Assembly (NCBI RefSeq): GCF_900090205.1
Contig: NZ_LT607802.1
Coordinates: 2,853,804 to 2,917,803 of the forward strand
From: Vogesella sp. LIG4
Lineage (GTDB): Bacteria; Pseudomonadota; Gammaproteobacteria; Burkholderiales; Chromobacteriaceae
Length of the DNA: 64,000 bases
Direction of reading: 5' to 3'
The first letter of the stretch is position 1, and the number at the start of each line of letters is the position of its first letter. Below the pieces are notes generated by a model that saw nothing but the letters and a program-made list of their open reading frames with translations, was not told the DNA's origin and ran no database searches. Positions 35,083 through 44,472 of this stretch are shown here, piece by piece. A program made the position numbers and the translations under genes.

Positions 35083-36282
35083 ATGCAAGCGCATGTCGAT
35101 ACGCAAAACCACGGCAAATCGTTGACCGTTCTGACTTCGCTGTTCTTCATGTGGGGTTTGATCACCTCGCTGAACGACATTCTCATTCCGCATCTGAAAG
35201 GCGTGTTCGCGCTGAACTATGTGCAGGCCGCACTGATCCAGTTCAGCTTCTTCACCGCCTACTTCATTGTGTCGCTGCCGGCCGGCCGCCTGGTGCAGGC
35301 GCTGGGTTACCAGCGCGGCATCGTGGTGGGGCTGTCCATCGCCGGTGCCGGCTGTCTGCTGTTCTACCCGGCGGCGGCGGGGCTGTCCTACGCCGCCTTC
35401 CTGGGTGCGCTGTTCATCCTGGCGGCCGGCATCACCGTGCTGCAGGTTGCGGCCAACCCCTACGTTGCCCGCCTGGGGCCGGCACGCACCGCCTCCAGCC
35501 GCCTCAACCTTACCCAGGCGTTCAACTCGCTGGGCACCACGCTGGCGCCGCTGCTGGGCTCGCTGCTGATTCTCGGTGCCACCAGCGGTGCCGGTGCCGC
35601 CAGGGCGGTGCAGTGGCCCTACCTGGGGCTGGCGGCCACGCTGTTCGTCATCGCGGCGGTATTTGCCTGCCTGCGCCTGCCGGCGGTGCAGGATGAGACG
35701 AGCAGCAGCCAGGGCATGCGCCAGGTGCTGCGCCATCGCCACCTGGTGCTGGGCGCCATCGGCATCTTCGTCTACGTGGGCGGGGAGGTCGGCATCGGCA
35801 GCTTCCTGGTAAGCCTGATGCAGCAGCCGGGCATTGGCGGCCTGAGCCAGGCGGCCGCCGGCAAGCTGCTGGCGCTGTACTGGGGCGGCGCCATGCTTGG
35901 CCGCTTCGTCGGCAGCGCGGTAATGCGCCGCGTGGCAGCCAACCGCGTGCTGGCGTTCAACGCACTGCTGGCCGTGCTGCTGATCGCTACCGCCATGCTG
36001 GCCGGCGGCAAGCTGGCGATGTACAGCCTGCTGGCGGTGGGGCTGTGCAACTCCATCATGTTCCCCACCATCTTCTCGCTGGCGCTGAACGGCCTGGGCC
36101 GCGACACCGGTGCCGGCTCCGGCGTGCTGTGCATGGCCATTGTCGGCGGCGCGCTGCTGCCGCTGTTGCAGGCCGGCGTGGCCGATGGCATCAGCCTGTT
36201 GGCTTCGTTCGGCGTGCCGCTGCTGTGCTACCTGTTCATCCTGTTCTACGGTGCTGCCGGCTACAAGCCGCGCCAGGCCTGA
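35083..36282 (+). CDS. Sugar MFS transporter, FucP/GluP family
   Basis: 399-aa carrier with twelve helices. It begins LFFMWGLITSLNDILIPHLKG, given here as FFMWGLITSLNDILIPHL, the signature of the fucose/glucose/galactose proton symporters; QVAANPYVA and the SRLNLTQAFNSLGTT segment are also typical. The ATG at 35083 has GGGAG ten bases upstream. Upstream 34812-35082 is AT-richer than its surroundings and should hold the promoter. The XRE-cupin regulator downstream may control it. The exact sugar is unknown. Confidence 0.92.
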   Translation: MQAHVDTQNHGKSLTVLTSLFFMWGLITSLNDILIPHLKGVFALNYVQAALIQFSFFTAYFIVSLPAGRLVQALGYQRGIVVGLSIAGAGCLLFYPAAAGLSYAAFLGALFILAAGITVLQVAANPYVARLGPARTASSRLNLTQAFNSLGTTLAPLLGSLLILGATSGAGAARAVQWPYLGLAATLFVIAAVFACLRLPAVQDETSSSQGMRQVLRHRHLVLGAIGIFVYVGGEVGIGSFLVSLMQQPGIGGLSQAAAGKLLALYWGGAMLGRFVGSAVMRRVAANRVLAFNALLAVLLIATAMLAGGKLAMYSLLAVGLCNSIMFPTIFSLALNGLGRDTGAGSGVLCMAIVGGALLPLLQAGVADGISLLASFGVPLLCYLFILFYGAAGYKPRQA

Positions 36283-36300
36283 GTCCACGTCTTGCCCGCC

Positions 36301-36332
36301 ATGCCGCCCCCAGGGGCGGCATTTTTGTTTTT
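36301..36332 (+). terminator. Terminator after the sugar transporter
   Basis: ATGCCGCCCC (36301-36310) pairs with GGGGCGGCAT (36313-36322), followed by a T-rich tail. Confidence 0.9.
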
Positions 36333-36362
36333 GCAGTGGAATTCAGGTATCGCTGGATAAAA

Positions 36363-36379
36363 TTGAAGTATCACTTCAA
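36363..36379 (+). promoter_or_regulatory. Palindromic operator over the promoter of the XRE-cupin gene
   Basis: TTGAAGTATCACTTCAA is a perfect inverted repeat with a 3-base centre. Its first half can serve as a -35 (TTGAAG); TAATTT about 17 bases on can serve as the -10. The position fits autoregulation of the regulator starting at 36454. Confidence 0.6.
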
Positions 36380-36453
36380 AAATGTGCTAATTTACCTGCG
36401 TGGCTGGCGCCCGCAGCGCCACCGGACACAGCGAAGCGGAAAGCGGGAGCACG

Positions 36454-37032
36454 ATGCAGGACAAGGATATGGCCAGCGCCCAGGGCGGGCTGGAAACCGG
36501 GCAGCGAATAAAACTGCTGCGCAAGCAGCTGCGCAGAACGCTGCAGGACATCGCCGCGGCCACCGGGCTGTCGGCCAGCTTTCTGTCGCAGGTGGAGCGC
36601 GGCGTGGCCGGGGTGTCGCTCACCTCCGTCAAGGCCATTGCCGAGGCGCTGGGCGTGCCCTTGAGCCGCCTGCTGGACCAGCCGCCGCAGGCGGATGCGC
36701 ACACCCGCAACGGCGTGCGGCCAACCTTTGCCGCCAGCAAGGCGCAGCAGCGCTTCGAGCGGCTGTCGGCTAAGTTCCCGGGCAGCGTGCTTGAGGCGCT
36801 GAAAGTGTATCTGCCGGTGGGCTTCTGCTCCGACTTCGTGGCGCACGACGGCGAGGAGCTGGTGTACGTGCTGGCCGGCCAGGTGCGCTACCACCTGGAG
36901 GATGGCGATTACGAGCTGGCACCCGGCGACTCTATCCACATCGATTCGCATCGTCGCCACCAGCTCAGCAATACCGGCACGGTGGAGGCGGTGATCATTT
37001 CCGTGGGCACCCTGCCGCTGTTCGATGCATGA
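36454..37032 (+). CDS. XRE-family regulator with C-terminal cupin domain
   Basis: 192 aa. N-terminal helix-turn-helix: LQDIAAATGLSASFLSQVERG; C-terminal cupin: DGEELVYVLAGQVRYHLEDG with LAPGDSIHIDSHRRHQLSN. Such regulators (PuuR-like) sense small metabolites such as amines, amino acids or sugars through the cupin. A palindrome lies at its promoter. The next gene, an M24 peptidase, follows at 79 bases and may be the controlled partner. Confidence 0.9.
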   Translation: MQDKDMASAQGGLETGQRIKLLRKQLRRTLQDIAAATGLSASFLSQVERGVAGVSLTSVKAIAEALGVPLSRLLDQPPQADAHTRNGVRPTFAASKAQQRFERLSAKFPGSVLEALKVYLPVGFCSDFVAHDGEELVYVLAGQVRYHLEDGDYELAPGDSIHIDSHRRHQLSNTGTVEAVIISVGTLPLFDA

Positions 37033-37111
37033 CAGCGCGGCAGGCAAGCCACATGGCAACCCCGGTTGCGGCCAACCCTGTGCCGTAGCCGCCAGCGAGA
37101 GAGGAAACGAC

Positions 37112-38332
37112 ATGACTATCGGAGTAGGCGGCAGCAGCGCGGAACAGGCACTGGCCACCTTGCAGGACATGACCGCGGGCGCCACGCCCATCGGCCTGGA
37201 CGAATACCGCCAGCGCATCGCCACGGCACAGCAGCGCATGCGCGAGCTGGGCATGGACGCGCTGTATCTGCATGCCGGCAGCAGCCTGAAATACTTTACC
37301 GGCCTGCAGTGGTATCCCAGCGAACGCATGGTGGGTGCGCTGCTGCCGGCCAGCGGCGAGCTGCAGTACATCGCGCCGTGGTTTGAGCTGGGCACGGTGC
37401 AGGACTTCATGCAGCTGCCGGGCACAGTGCAGAGCTGGCACGAACACGAAAGCCCGTATGCCTTGCTGGCCAGCCTGCTGCAGGCACTGCCGCGCCAGGG
37501 TGGGCAGCCGGTGCTGGGCATGGACGAGAGCGCGCCGTTCTTCACCGTGGACGGCATTGCCAAGAGCTGCCCCGCGGCCCGGCTGGTGAATGCCAGCGCG
37601 GTTACCGCCTGGTGCCGCATGCGCAAATCGGCCGCCGAGCTGGCGCTGATGCAGCGCGCCAAGGACATGACGCTGGCGGTACACCAGGCCACCGCCAGCA
37701 TGCTGCACGCCGGCATCACCACCACCGAAGTACAGGCCTTCATCCAGCAGGCACACCGCAAGGTGGGTGCCGCTGGCTCCACCTTCTGCATCGTGCTGTT
37801 CGGTGCCGCCACCGCCTTCCCGCATGGCGTGAAAGAGGCGCAAACGCTGCGCGACGGCGACATGGTGCTGATAGACACCGGCTGCGCGCTGCATGGCTAC
37901 CTGTCCGATATCACCCGCAGCTACGTGTTTGGCACGCCGGATGCGCGCCAGCGCCAGGTGTGGAACGCGGAAAAGGCGGCACAGGCGGCGGCGTTTGCCG
38001 CGGCGCAGCCCGGCGTGGCCTGCGGCGAGGTGGACCGCGCCGCGCGGCAGCAGCTGGAGCAGGACGGCTTCGGCCCCGGCTATGCACTGCCGGGCCTGCC
38101 GCACCGCACCGGCCACGGCATCGGCCTCGACATCCACGAATGGCCCTACCTGGTGAGCAGCGACGCCACGCCGCTGGCGGCCGGCATGTGCTTCAGCAAC
38201 GAGCCGATGATCTGCGTGCCCGGCGAGTTCGGCGTGCGGCTGGAAGACCACTTCTACATGACCGAACACGGCCCGCGCTGGTTTACCCCGCCCAGCCACA
38301 GCATCGACGACCCGTTCGGCTTGCAGGCTTGA
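37112..38332 (+). CDS. M24 family metallopeptidase (Xaa-Pro aminopeptidase-like)
   Basis: 406-aa pita-bread-fold enzyme. Creatinase-like N-terminal domain to about residue 165, then the catalytic domain with the five metal ligands: Asp in VLIDTG, Asp in YLSDITRSY, His in GHGIGLD, Glu in FSNEPM and Glu in RLEDHFYM. All are present, so it should bind two metal ions and cleave X-Pro dipeptides or related bonds. AGAGG precedes the ATG at 37112. The XRE-cupin regulator is just upstream. Confidence 0.9.
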   Translation: MTIGVGGSSAEQALATLQDMTAGATPIGLDEYRQRIATAQQRMRELGMDALYLHAGSSLKYFTGLQWYPSERMVGALLPASGELQYIAPWFELGTVQDFMQLPGTVQSWHEHESPYALLASLLQALPRQGGQPVLGMDESAPFFTVDGIAKSCPAARLVNASAVTAWCRMRKSAAELALMQRAKDMTLAVHQATASMLHAGITTTEVQAFIQQAHRKVGAAGSTFCIVLFGAATAFPHGVKEAQTLRDGDMVLIDTGCALHGYLSDITRSYVFGTPDARQRQVWNAEKAAQAAAFAAAQPGVACGEVDRAARQQLEQDGFGPGYALPGLPHRTGHGIGLDIHEWPYLVSSDATPLAAGMCFSNEPMICVPGEFGVRLEDHFYMTEHGPRWFTPPSHSIDDPFGLQA

Positions 38333-38342
38333 GGTCATGATA

Positions 38343-38362
38343 TGCGGCCAACGTTGGCCGCA
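38343..38362. repeat. Perfect palindrome of two TTGGCCGCA words
   Basis: TGCGGCCAACGTTGGCCGCA, an exact 20-bp palindrome, between the convergent M24 and acyl-CoA synthetase genes and directly beside a terminator. Confidence 0.95.
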
Positions 38363-38390
38363 AAAAAAAACGCCCCGCCGAAGCGGGGCA
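38363..38390 (-). terminator. Terminator of the acyl-CoA synthetase gene
   Basis: On the minus strand, GCCCCGC and GCGGGGC around a short TTCG-like loop are followed by nine U (A-run at about 38362-38370 on the plus strand). It abuts the palindrome at 38343-38362. Confidence 0.88.
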
Positions 38391-38513
38391 GAGTGGGGAA
38401 TGATTGTGGCAGCCGGGCCGGCACCACAGTTTGCCGCCCAGCCGCTGCCGGGGCATCGCCAACACCCCTGTTGGATGCGACGACCCGGCGGCGGCTGGGC
38501 AAACTCGGGACCG

Positions 38514-40154
38514 CTACTCGATGGCAGCGGCGGCGTTGGTCTGCTGGCGCAGCAGGAATTTCTGGATCTTGCCGGTGGAGGTCTTGGGAATCGGCCCGAA
38601 GATGATGCGCTTGGGCACCTTGAAGCGCGCCAGGTGGGCGCGGCAGTGTTCGATTACCGCCGCTTCGTCGCCGGCCACGCCGTCCTTCAGCTCGATGAAG
38701 GCGCACGGCACCTCGCCCCATTTCGGGTCCGGCAGCGCCACCACCGCGGCGGTGATCACGCCGGGGAAGCGGCACAGCACGTCTTCCACCTCCAGCGAGG
38801 AGATGTTCTCGCCGCCGGAGATGATGATGTCCTTGCTGCGGTCCTTGATCTTCACGTAGCCGTCGGGCTGGATCACCGCCAGGTCGCCGGTGTGGAACCA
38901 GCCGCCGGCCAGCGATTCGCGGGTGGCGGCCGGGTTCTTCAGATAGCCCTTCATCACCAGGTTGCCGCGGAACATGATCTCGCCCATGGTTTCGCCGTCG
39001 TGCGGCACCTCGCTCATGGTGGCCGGGTCCATCACCGTCATGCCTTGCTGCATGGTGTAGCGCACGCCCTGGCGGCCGTTGCGCTCGGTGCGCCCGCCAA
39101 TGTCCAGCCCGGCCCATTCTTCCTGCTTGGCGCATACCGCCGCCGGGCCGTAGGTTTCGGTCAGGCCGTAGACGTGGGTGATGTTGAAGCCCAGCTTTTC
39201 CATGCCCTCGATCACTGCCGACGGCGGCGCGGCGCCGGCCACCAGGCAGTTCACCTCGTGTTTGATACCCTGTTTGCAGTCGTCCGGCGCGTTGATCAGC
39301 ATGTTGTGCACGATGGGCGCGCCGCAGTAGTGGCTTACCTGGTGCTGCTTGATCAGCTCGAAGATCAGCCGCGGGTCGACGCGGCGCAGGCAGACATTGG
39401 TGCCGGCGTTGGCCGCCATGGTCCACGGGAAGCACCAGCCGTTGCAGTGGAACATCGGCAGCGTCCACAGGTAGGTGGCGTGGCGCGGCATGCCCCATTC
39501 CATGATGTTGCACACCGCGTTCAGGTAGGCGCCGCGGTGGTGGTAGACCACGCCCTTGGGGTTGCCGGTGGTGCCGGAGGTGTAGTTGAGCGCGATGGCG
39601 TCCCATTCGTCGGCCGGCAGCTGCCAGTCGTAGCCGGGGTCGCCGCCGGCGATGAAGGCTTCGTATTCGATGCTGCCCAGGCGCTCGCCGGGGCCGGCGT
39701 ATTCCGGGTCGTCCACGTCGATCACCAGCGGCGGGGTGTCCAGCATGGACAGCGCCGGGGCGATGGTGAAGGAGAACTCGCGGTCGGTGATCAGCACTTT
39801 GGCCTCGCCGTGGCGCAGCATGAAGGCGATGGCTTCCGGGTCCAGCCGGGTGTTGAGGGTGTTGAGCACCGCGCCGCTCATCGGCACGCCGAAGTGGCAG
39901 TCCACCATGGCCGGGATATTGGGCAGCATCACCGCCACGGTGTCGCCGCGGGCGATGCCGGCCTTCACCAGCGCGGAAGCCAGCCGGCGGCTGCGGGCAT
40001 AGGCTTCGGCCCAGTTGTAGCGGATGGCGCCGTGGATTACCGCCGGGTGGGTGGGGTAGACGTTGGCCGCACGCTCGATGAAGCTCAGTGGCGACAGCGC
40101 CACGTGGTTGGCCGCGGTTTGCGGCAGGTCTTGCTGGTATGCCTGCAGGGACAT
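38514..40154 (-). CDS. Acyl-CoA synthetase (AMP-binding)
   Basis: 546-aa adenylate-forming enzyme that activates a carboxylic acid with ATP and joins it to CoA. The P-loop-like motif is LNYTSGTTGNPKGV; VYGLTETYGP is motif A5; WFHTGDLAV and YVKIKDRSKDIIISGGENIS carry the hinge; the catalytic Lys is in PKTSTGKIQKF. It groups with medium-chain or short-chain fatty-acid ligases of the DmdB/alkK kind, but chain length is not readable. ATG at 40154 with AGGAG nine bases upstream. Its promoter must lie in or beyond repeat element D. Confidence 0.92.
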   Translation of the reverse strand: MSLQAYQQDLPQTAANHVALSPLSFIERAANVYPTHPAVIHGAIRYNWAEAYARSRRLASALVKAGIARGDTVAVMLPNIPAMVDCHFGVPMSGAVLNTLNTRLDPEAIAFMLRHGEAKVLITDREFSFTIAPALSMLDTPPLVIDVDDPEYAGPGERLGSIEYEAFIAGGDPGYDWQLPADEWDAIALNYTSGTTGNPKGVVYHHRGAYLNAVCNIMEWGMPRHATYLWTLPMFHCNGWCFPWTMAANAGTNVCLRRVDPRLIFELIKQHQVSHYCGAPIVHNMLINAPDDCKQGIKHEVNCLVAGAAPPSAVIEGMEKLGFNITHVYGLTETYGPAAVCAKQEEWAGLDIGGRTERNGRQGVRYTMQQGMTVMDPATMSEVPHDGETMGEIMFRGNLVMKGYLKNPAATRESLAGGWFHTGDLAVIQPDGYVKIKDRSKDIIISGGENISSLEVEDVLCRFPGVITAAVVALPDPKWGEVPCAFIELKDGVAGDEAAVIEHCRAHLARFKVPKRIIFGPIPKTSTGKIQKFLLRQQTNAAAAIE

Positions 40155-40181
40155 GCTGTGCTTCTCCTCTGGTCTGGGCAT

Positions 40182-40311
40182 CTCGAAAAACTCCCGCTTT
40201 CATCGCGATACTGCGTTGCTCACGAAAAATTTCTCCTGACATATCAAACATATGCTGCGTCGAAATTTTTCGCTCTCGCCTTGTCTCGCTTGGAAATCCG
40301 GGTTTTTCGAG
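40182..40311. mobile_element. MITE-like hairpin element, copy D (variant ends)
   Basis: Outer arms CTCGAAAAACTCCCG (40182-40196) and CGGGTTTTTCGAG (40299-40311), inner arms CGAAAAATTTC (40213-40223) and GAAATTTTTCG (40262-40272), and a central CATAT-gtttg-ATATG stem. The minus strand carries GCGAGACAAGGCG and GTATCGC as in copy A, but its ends are different. It occupies the upstream region of the acyl-CoA synthetase gene. Confidence 0.65.
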
Positions 40312-40500
40312 GCGCCCGGCTGTCGCCGCGCCGTGCCTTGCAGGCCTGGCGGTCGTCATGTTGTGCTCTGTTATGGGGTCGATGATTGCCGCCCAACCTT
40401 GCACAACTATGTGGCAAATGTAACGAATGATTGCAGTGCCCCCTTGCCGGGCGGGCTTGGCCTAGAATCAAAACTTTCGAATTGTTACCGGGTGACCGTC

Positions 40501-42537
40501 ATGTCCCAAGCCTTTCCAGCCGATGCCGACCCGGCACAGCGTGGCGCCATGCTGCTGGCCGGGCTGGATCTGCTGAATCAGGGCGTGACGGTGTTCGACG
40601 CCGACCTCAGGCTGGTGGCCTGCAACCAGCGCTTCCTGCAACTGCTGGACTTCCCGGCCGCGCTGGGGCAGGTGGGCACGCCGTTCGAGGCATTCATTCG
40701 TTATAACGCGGAACGCGGCGAATACGGCCCGGGCGATGCCGGCCAGCAGGTGGCCGAGCGGGTGGCGCTGGCACGGCGCTTCGAGCCGCACGACACCGAG
40801 CGCATGCGCCCGGATGGCTCGGTGCTGCGGGTGCGCGGCGAGCCGCTGCCGGGTGGCGGCTTCATCTCGCTGTACACCGACAAGACCGAACAGCAGGCTT
40901 ACGAGCGCCTGCTGCAGCAGCAGAAGCAGGATCTGGAATGGCATGTGGGCGCACGCACCGCCGAGCTGGAAGCCGCCAACCGCCAGCTGCGCGAGGCCGA
41001 TGCGGCCAACGCCCAGATCACCGCCGCGCTGCGCCGCAGCGAGGAGCGGCTGCGGCTGATCACCGACACCATTCCGGCGCTGATCGCCTACTTCGACAAG
41101 GATCACATCTACCGCTACGCCAACCGCGGCTACGCCGACTGGTTCGGCCGCCGCAACGAGCACATCGTCGGCCGCCACATCGAGGCGGCGCTGGGCAGCA
41201 AGTTCTACGCCGCGGTGGTGGGCTATGTGAACGAGGCGCTGTCCGGCAAGCAAATCACCTACGAATACTCGATGGACAAGGACGACGGCAGCACCATCTT
41301 CGCGCGCAGCACGCTGGTGCCGGAGATCGCGGCGGATGGCCAGGTACTGGGCTGCTTCGTGCTGTCCTTCGACATCACCGAACAGACGCAGACCCAGGCG
41401 GCGCTGGTGCAGGCGCAGAAGATGGAGGCGGTGGGCCAGCTGTCCGGTGGCATGGCGCACGACTTCAACAATATGCTCACCGTGGTGATAGGCAACCTGG
41501 CCGAGCTGCAAAGCCGCCACCAGCACGATGCCGCGGTGCGCGACTACCTCGACCCGGCGCTGCAGGCCGCCGAGCGCGGCGTGGCGCTGGTGCGCCGGCT
41601 GCTGACCTTTGCCCGCCAGCAGCCGCTGGCGCCGCGCGCGGTGAACATCGCCAGCCTGTTCCAGGACATGCTGCAGCTGATCCGCCGCTCGCTGCCGGAA
41701 AACATCGCGGTGAGCACGCAGCTGCCGGTGGAGGCGCTGCACGCGCTGGCTGACCCGCACCAGCTGGAAAGCGCCATCCTCAACCTGGTGCTCAACGCGC
41801 GCGACGCCATGGGCGAGGGCGGCCAGCTGACCTTGGCCGCAAGCCGCATCACGCTGGCGGAGCGCGACAGCGAACTGCACCTGCAGCCCGGCAACTACGT
41901 GCGGCTGGAAGTGCGCGACAGCGGCAGCGGCATGAGCCAGGAAGTGCAGCTGCGGGTGTTCGAACCGTTCTTCACCACCAAGCGCTTCGGCTCCGGCAGC
42001 GGCCTGGGGCTGGCCATGGTGTACGGCTTTGCCCGCCAGTCCGGCGGCGCGGTGCAGGTGGCCAGCGCGCCGGGGCAGGGCACGGTGTTCAGCCTCTACC
42101 TGCCGCTGACGCAGCCGGAGGCGGCGCTTACCGGGCGGCTCAACTTCAGCGGCAAGGCCGGCGGGCGCGAGCGGCCGCTGGTGTTGCTGGTGGAGGACGA
42201 CCCGGACGTGCGCCGCGTGGTGCGGCTGCAGCTCACCGGGCTGGGCTTCCCGGTGCTGGAAGCGGAAAGCGGCGACGAGGCGGCGGTGATGGTGGCCAGC
42301 ATCGACGACATCGGCCTGCTGCTCACCGACATCGTGATGCCCGGCCAGCTGGACGGCCGCGCCCTGGCGCAGCGCGCGCGCCAGCTGCGGCCGAAGATGC
42401 GCATCGTGCTGATGAGTGGTTACGACGAGGCCGGCCGCGGCGCTGCGGCCAACTTCCCCAAGCTGGAAAAACCCTTTACCCCGGCCCAACTGGCCGCTTT
42501 GCTCGACGAGGTGATGCTGTGTCCGCCCCAACCCTGA
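40501..42537 (+). CDS. Hybrid sensor histidine kinase with two PAS domains
   Basis: 678 aa, no membrane helix. PAS-7-like domain (GLDLLNQGVTVFDADLRLV, about 25-120), coiled linker, second PAS (about 185-300, TIPALIAYFDKDHIYRYANR), HisKA with phospho-His in SGGMAHDFNNML, ATPase with NLVLNARDAM and GSGLGLAMVYG, and a C-terminal receiver with phospho-Asp in LLLTDIVMPG. It resembles soluble hybrid kinases paired with a response regulator; the next gene is one and overlaps it by 19 bases. The signal is unknown. Confidence 0.93.
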   Translation: MSQAFPADADPAQRGAMLLAGLDLLNQGVTVFDADLRLVACNQRFLQLLDFPAALGQVGTPFEAFIRYNAERGEYGPGDAGQQVAERVALARRFEPHDTERMRPDGSVLRVRGEPLPGGGFISLYTDKTEQQAYERLLQQQKQDLEWHVGARTAELEAANRQLREADAANAQITAALRRSEERLRLITDTIPALIAYFDKDHIYRYANRGYADWFGRRNEHIVGRHIEAALGSKFYAAVVGYVNEALSGKQITYEYSMDKDDGSTIFARSTLVPEIAADGQVLGCFVLSFDITEQTQTQAALVQAQKMEAVGQLSGGMAHDFNNMLTVVIGNLAELQSRHQHDAAVRDYLDPALQAAERGVALVRRLLTFARQQPLAPRAVNIASLFQDMLQLIRRSLPENIAVSTQLPVEALHALADPHQLESAILNLVLNARDAMGEGGQLTLAASRITLAERDSELHLQPGNYVRLEVRDSGSGMSQEVQLRVFEPFFTTKRFGSGSGLGLAMVYGFARQSGGAVQVASAPGQGTVFSLYLPLTQPEAALTGRLNFSGKAGGRERPLVLLVEDDPDVRRVVRLQLTGLGFPVLEAESGDEAAVMVASIDDIGLLLTDIVMPGQLDGRALAQRARQLRPKMRIVLMSGYDEAGRGAAANFPKLEKPFTPAQLAALLDEVMLCPPQP

Positions 42538-43256
42538 ACCCGGCCACCGACGCCGACAAGCTGATCTACCTGGTGGAAGACGACCTGGCGGTGGCACGGC
42601 TGATCGGCAACGTGCTGCGCGACTATCACTTTCGTTGCGAGGTGTTTCACAGTGGCAGCGAACTGCAGCGCCGGCTGCGGCAGCAGCTGCCTGACCTGGT
42701 GATCCTCGACCTTGGGCTGCCGGACATGGACGGCATGAGCCTGGTGAGCGAGATCCGCGCCCACGGCCGCTGCGGCGTGGTGATCCTCACCGGCCGCGGC
42801 CATGTCGGCGACCGGGTGATGGGGCTGGAAAGCGGCGCCGACGACTACATCATGAAGCCGTTCGAGCCGCGTGAACTGGTGGCGCGGGTGCGCAGCATCC
42901 TGCGCCGCTGCGACGGCCGCCAGGAAGCGCCGGCCAGTGGCGGCGGGCGGGTGGCCAGCTTCGCCGGCTGGCGTTACGAGGTGGACAGCTACACGCTGAT
43001 TGCGCCGGATGGCGGCGAAAAGGCGCTCAGCGCCGGCGAGGGCCAGATGCTGCAGCGCTTCCTGGAGCGCCCCAACCGCGTGCTGCCACGCGAGCAGCTG
43101 TTGGGGCAGGACGATATGTCGCCGTACGATCGCAGCATCGACGTGCGCATTTCGCGGCTGCGGCGCAAGCTGGAGGACGACTCCTACAGCCCGCGCATGA
43201 TCAAGACGGTGTACGGCGCGGGGTATCTTTTTCTGGCTGCGGTGAGCTGGGAGTAG
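42519..43256 (+). CDS. OmpR-family response regulator
   Basis: 245 aa. Receiver: VEDD acidic pair, phospho-Asp in VILDLGLPDMDG, Lys in DDYIMKPFEPREL. Winged helix output: ALSAGEGQMLQRFLE, PYDRSIDVRISRLRRKLED and MIKTVYGAGYLF. GTG start inside the end of the hybrid kinase gene, so the two are translationally linked. Targets unknown. Confidence 0.94.
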   Translation: MSAPTLNPATDADKLIYLVEDDLAVARLIGNVLRDYHFRCEVFHSGSELQRRLRQQLPDLVILDLGLPDMDGMSLVSEIRAHGRCGVVILTGRGHVGDRVMGLESGADDYIMKPFEPRELVARVRSILRRCDGRQEAPASGGGRVASFAGWRYEVDSYTLIAPDGGEKALSAGEGQMLQRFLERPNRVLPREQLLGQDDMSPYDRSIDVRISRLRRKLEDDSYSPRMIKTVYGAGYLFLAAVSWE

Positions 43257-43729
43257 CCCGGCAGTAGGGCGGATGCCCCAAAGGGGCGATCCGCCATCGC
43301 TGCAGCCACGGCAGGTCACAGGATTGGCGGAACGCCCGGTGAAGCGGGCTTCCGCCCTTGCCATGTAGGTTGCGGCCCGGCGTAGCGAAGCCCGAAGTTT
43401 ACCGTGCCGGGTTTTGTATCCGCTGCGCGGATGTTGTTTGAAGTCGCCGGTTCCGCCCGGCGGACGGGCCAGGGGGCGTGCCGCCGCCCCCTCGCGACCC
43501 CGCTCGCCGGATGGTTCAATAGGGTGGTCCGCGAAACCCCGGCCAAAAAGGCATTCGCCAGGCGCCGGCAATTCGCCGTTTGCTAACGTCAAACGGCTCA
43601 GCTGCCGTCTTAAAACCTGGCGAACACCATTTTGACCGGCGCTCCCCGTGGGGCAGTTTGGGTGCCACACAACGTTGGCCGCATCCTTTGTCGTGGCTTG
43701 ACCGCCAAGACGGTACTACTACAGGGGCC
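43257..43729. other. Gene-free, hairpin-rich region
   Basis: 473 bases without a convincing gene. It contains several GC-rich inverted repeats, for example GGCGGAT..GCCCC with GGGGC..ATCCGCC at about 43268-43294, GGCGGAA with TTCCGCC at about 43326-43356, and GGGGGC with GCCCCC at about 43472-43491. A TTGGCCGCA word is at 43675. Short ORFs here look like low-complexity shadows. It may be the remains of an insertion. Confidence 0.5.
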
Positions 43730-44209
43730 TCACACCCCGGCGGTTTCCAGCGTCTGGCACACATCCACCCATTGCCCGTCCACGATGCGCGCCAGCTCCG
43801 CCGGGCTGATGCGCACCGCGGTGTGCACATCGCCGGCGGCCGGCAGCACTTCTTCGTATACCTGCAGCGAGCTGTCCACGTATACCGGCAGCGGCTGCGC
43901 CAGGCCGAACGGGCACACGCCTCCCACCGGGTGGCCGGTCAGCTCGTGCACTTCCTCCGCCGGCAGCATGCGGCCCTTGCCGAAGGCATCCTTGAACTTG
44001 CGGTTGTCGATGCGGGCATCGCCGCGTGCCACCAGCAGCACCACGCGGCTGTCGGCCAGGCGGAAGGCCAGGGTCTTGGCGATGCGGCCCGGCTCCACGC
44101 CGTGTGCCTCGGCCGCCAGCGCCACGGTGGCGGTGCTGGTGTCCAGTTCTATGATGGGGATATCAAGCTGGCGTTCTGCAAAGAACGCGCGTACCGATTG
44201 CAAGCTCAT
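43730..44209 (-). CDS. YbaK/EbsC family protein (aminoacyl-tRNA deacylase-like)
   Basis: 159 aa. The YbaK fold removes misattached amino acids such as Cys or Ala from tRNA(Pro). Seen are TVALAAEAHGVEPGRIAKTL (the conserved Ala-His-Gly and Lys-Thr-Leu), MLPAEEVHELTGHPVGGVCPFGL (split as LTGHPVGGVCPFGL) and VYVDSSLQVYEEV. The ATG at 44209 is used; the frame runs on upstream without a start signal. The catalytic Lys is in IAKTLAF. Which amino acid is edited cannot be told. Confidence 0.87.
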   Translation of the reverse strand: MSLQSVRAFFAERQLDIPIIELDTSTATVALAAEAHGVEPGRIAKTLAFRLADSRVVLLVARGDARIDNRKFKDAFGKGRMLPAEEVHELTGHPVGGVCPFGLAQPLPVYVDSSLQVYEEVLPAAGDVHTAVRISPAELARIVDGQWVDVCQTLETAGV

Positions 44210-44472
44210 GCCGGCCTCGTGAGTGAAAGACAGCCTACGATTATCGCCATGCCGGCGCCGGCTGCAAGCCCGTACGACTTTTGGCGAATGGTGCCGGCTG
44301 GCGGATTTCTGTAAAAAGATTGAGTTTGGCCAAAGGTTTTTCTGCGCTGCTGTGCAACATTGGCAGCCGGGCCAGCCGCCGCGGCTGGCAATAGCCGGGC
44401 ATCGTGCCGGTCGGCTGTACCATCTTTTTCCGCAATCGCCGGTGTTGCCGGCACTTAAAACAGGAGTCGAAT

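Noticed and set aside
43316..43546. 76-codon ORF in the gap after the response regulator
   Set aside because: Low-complexity, overlaps hairpins, no ribosome site; typical over-predicted ORF in repeat DNA.
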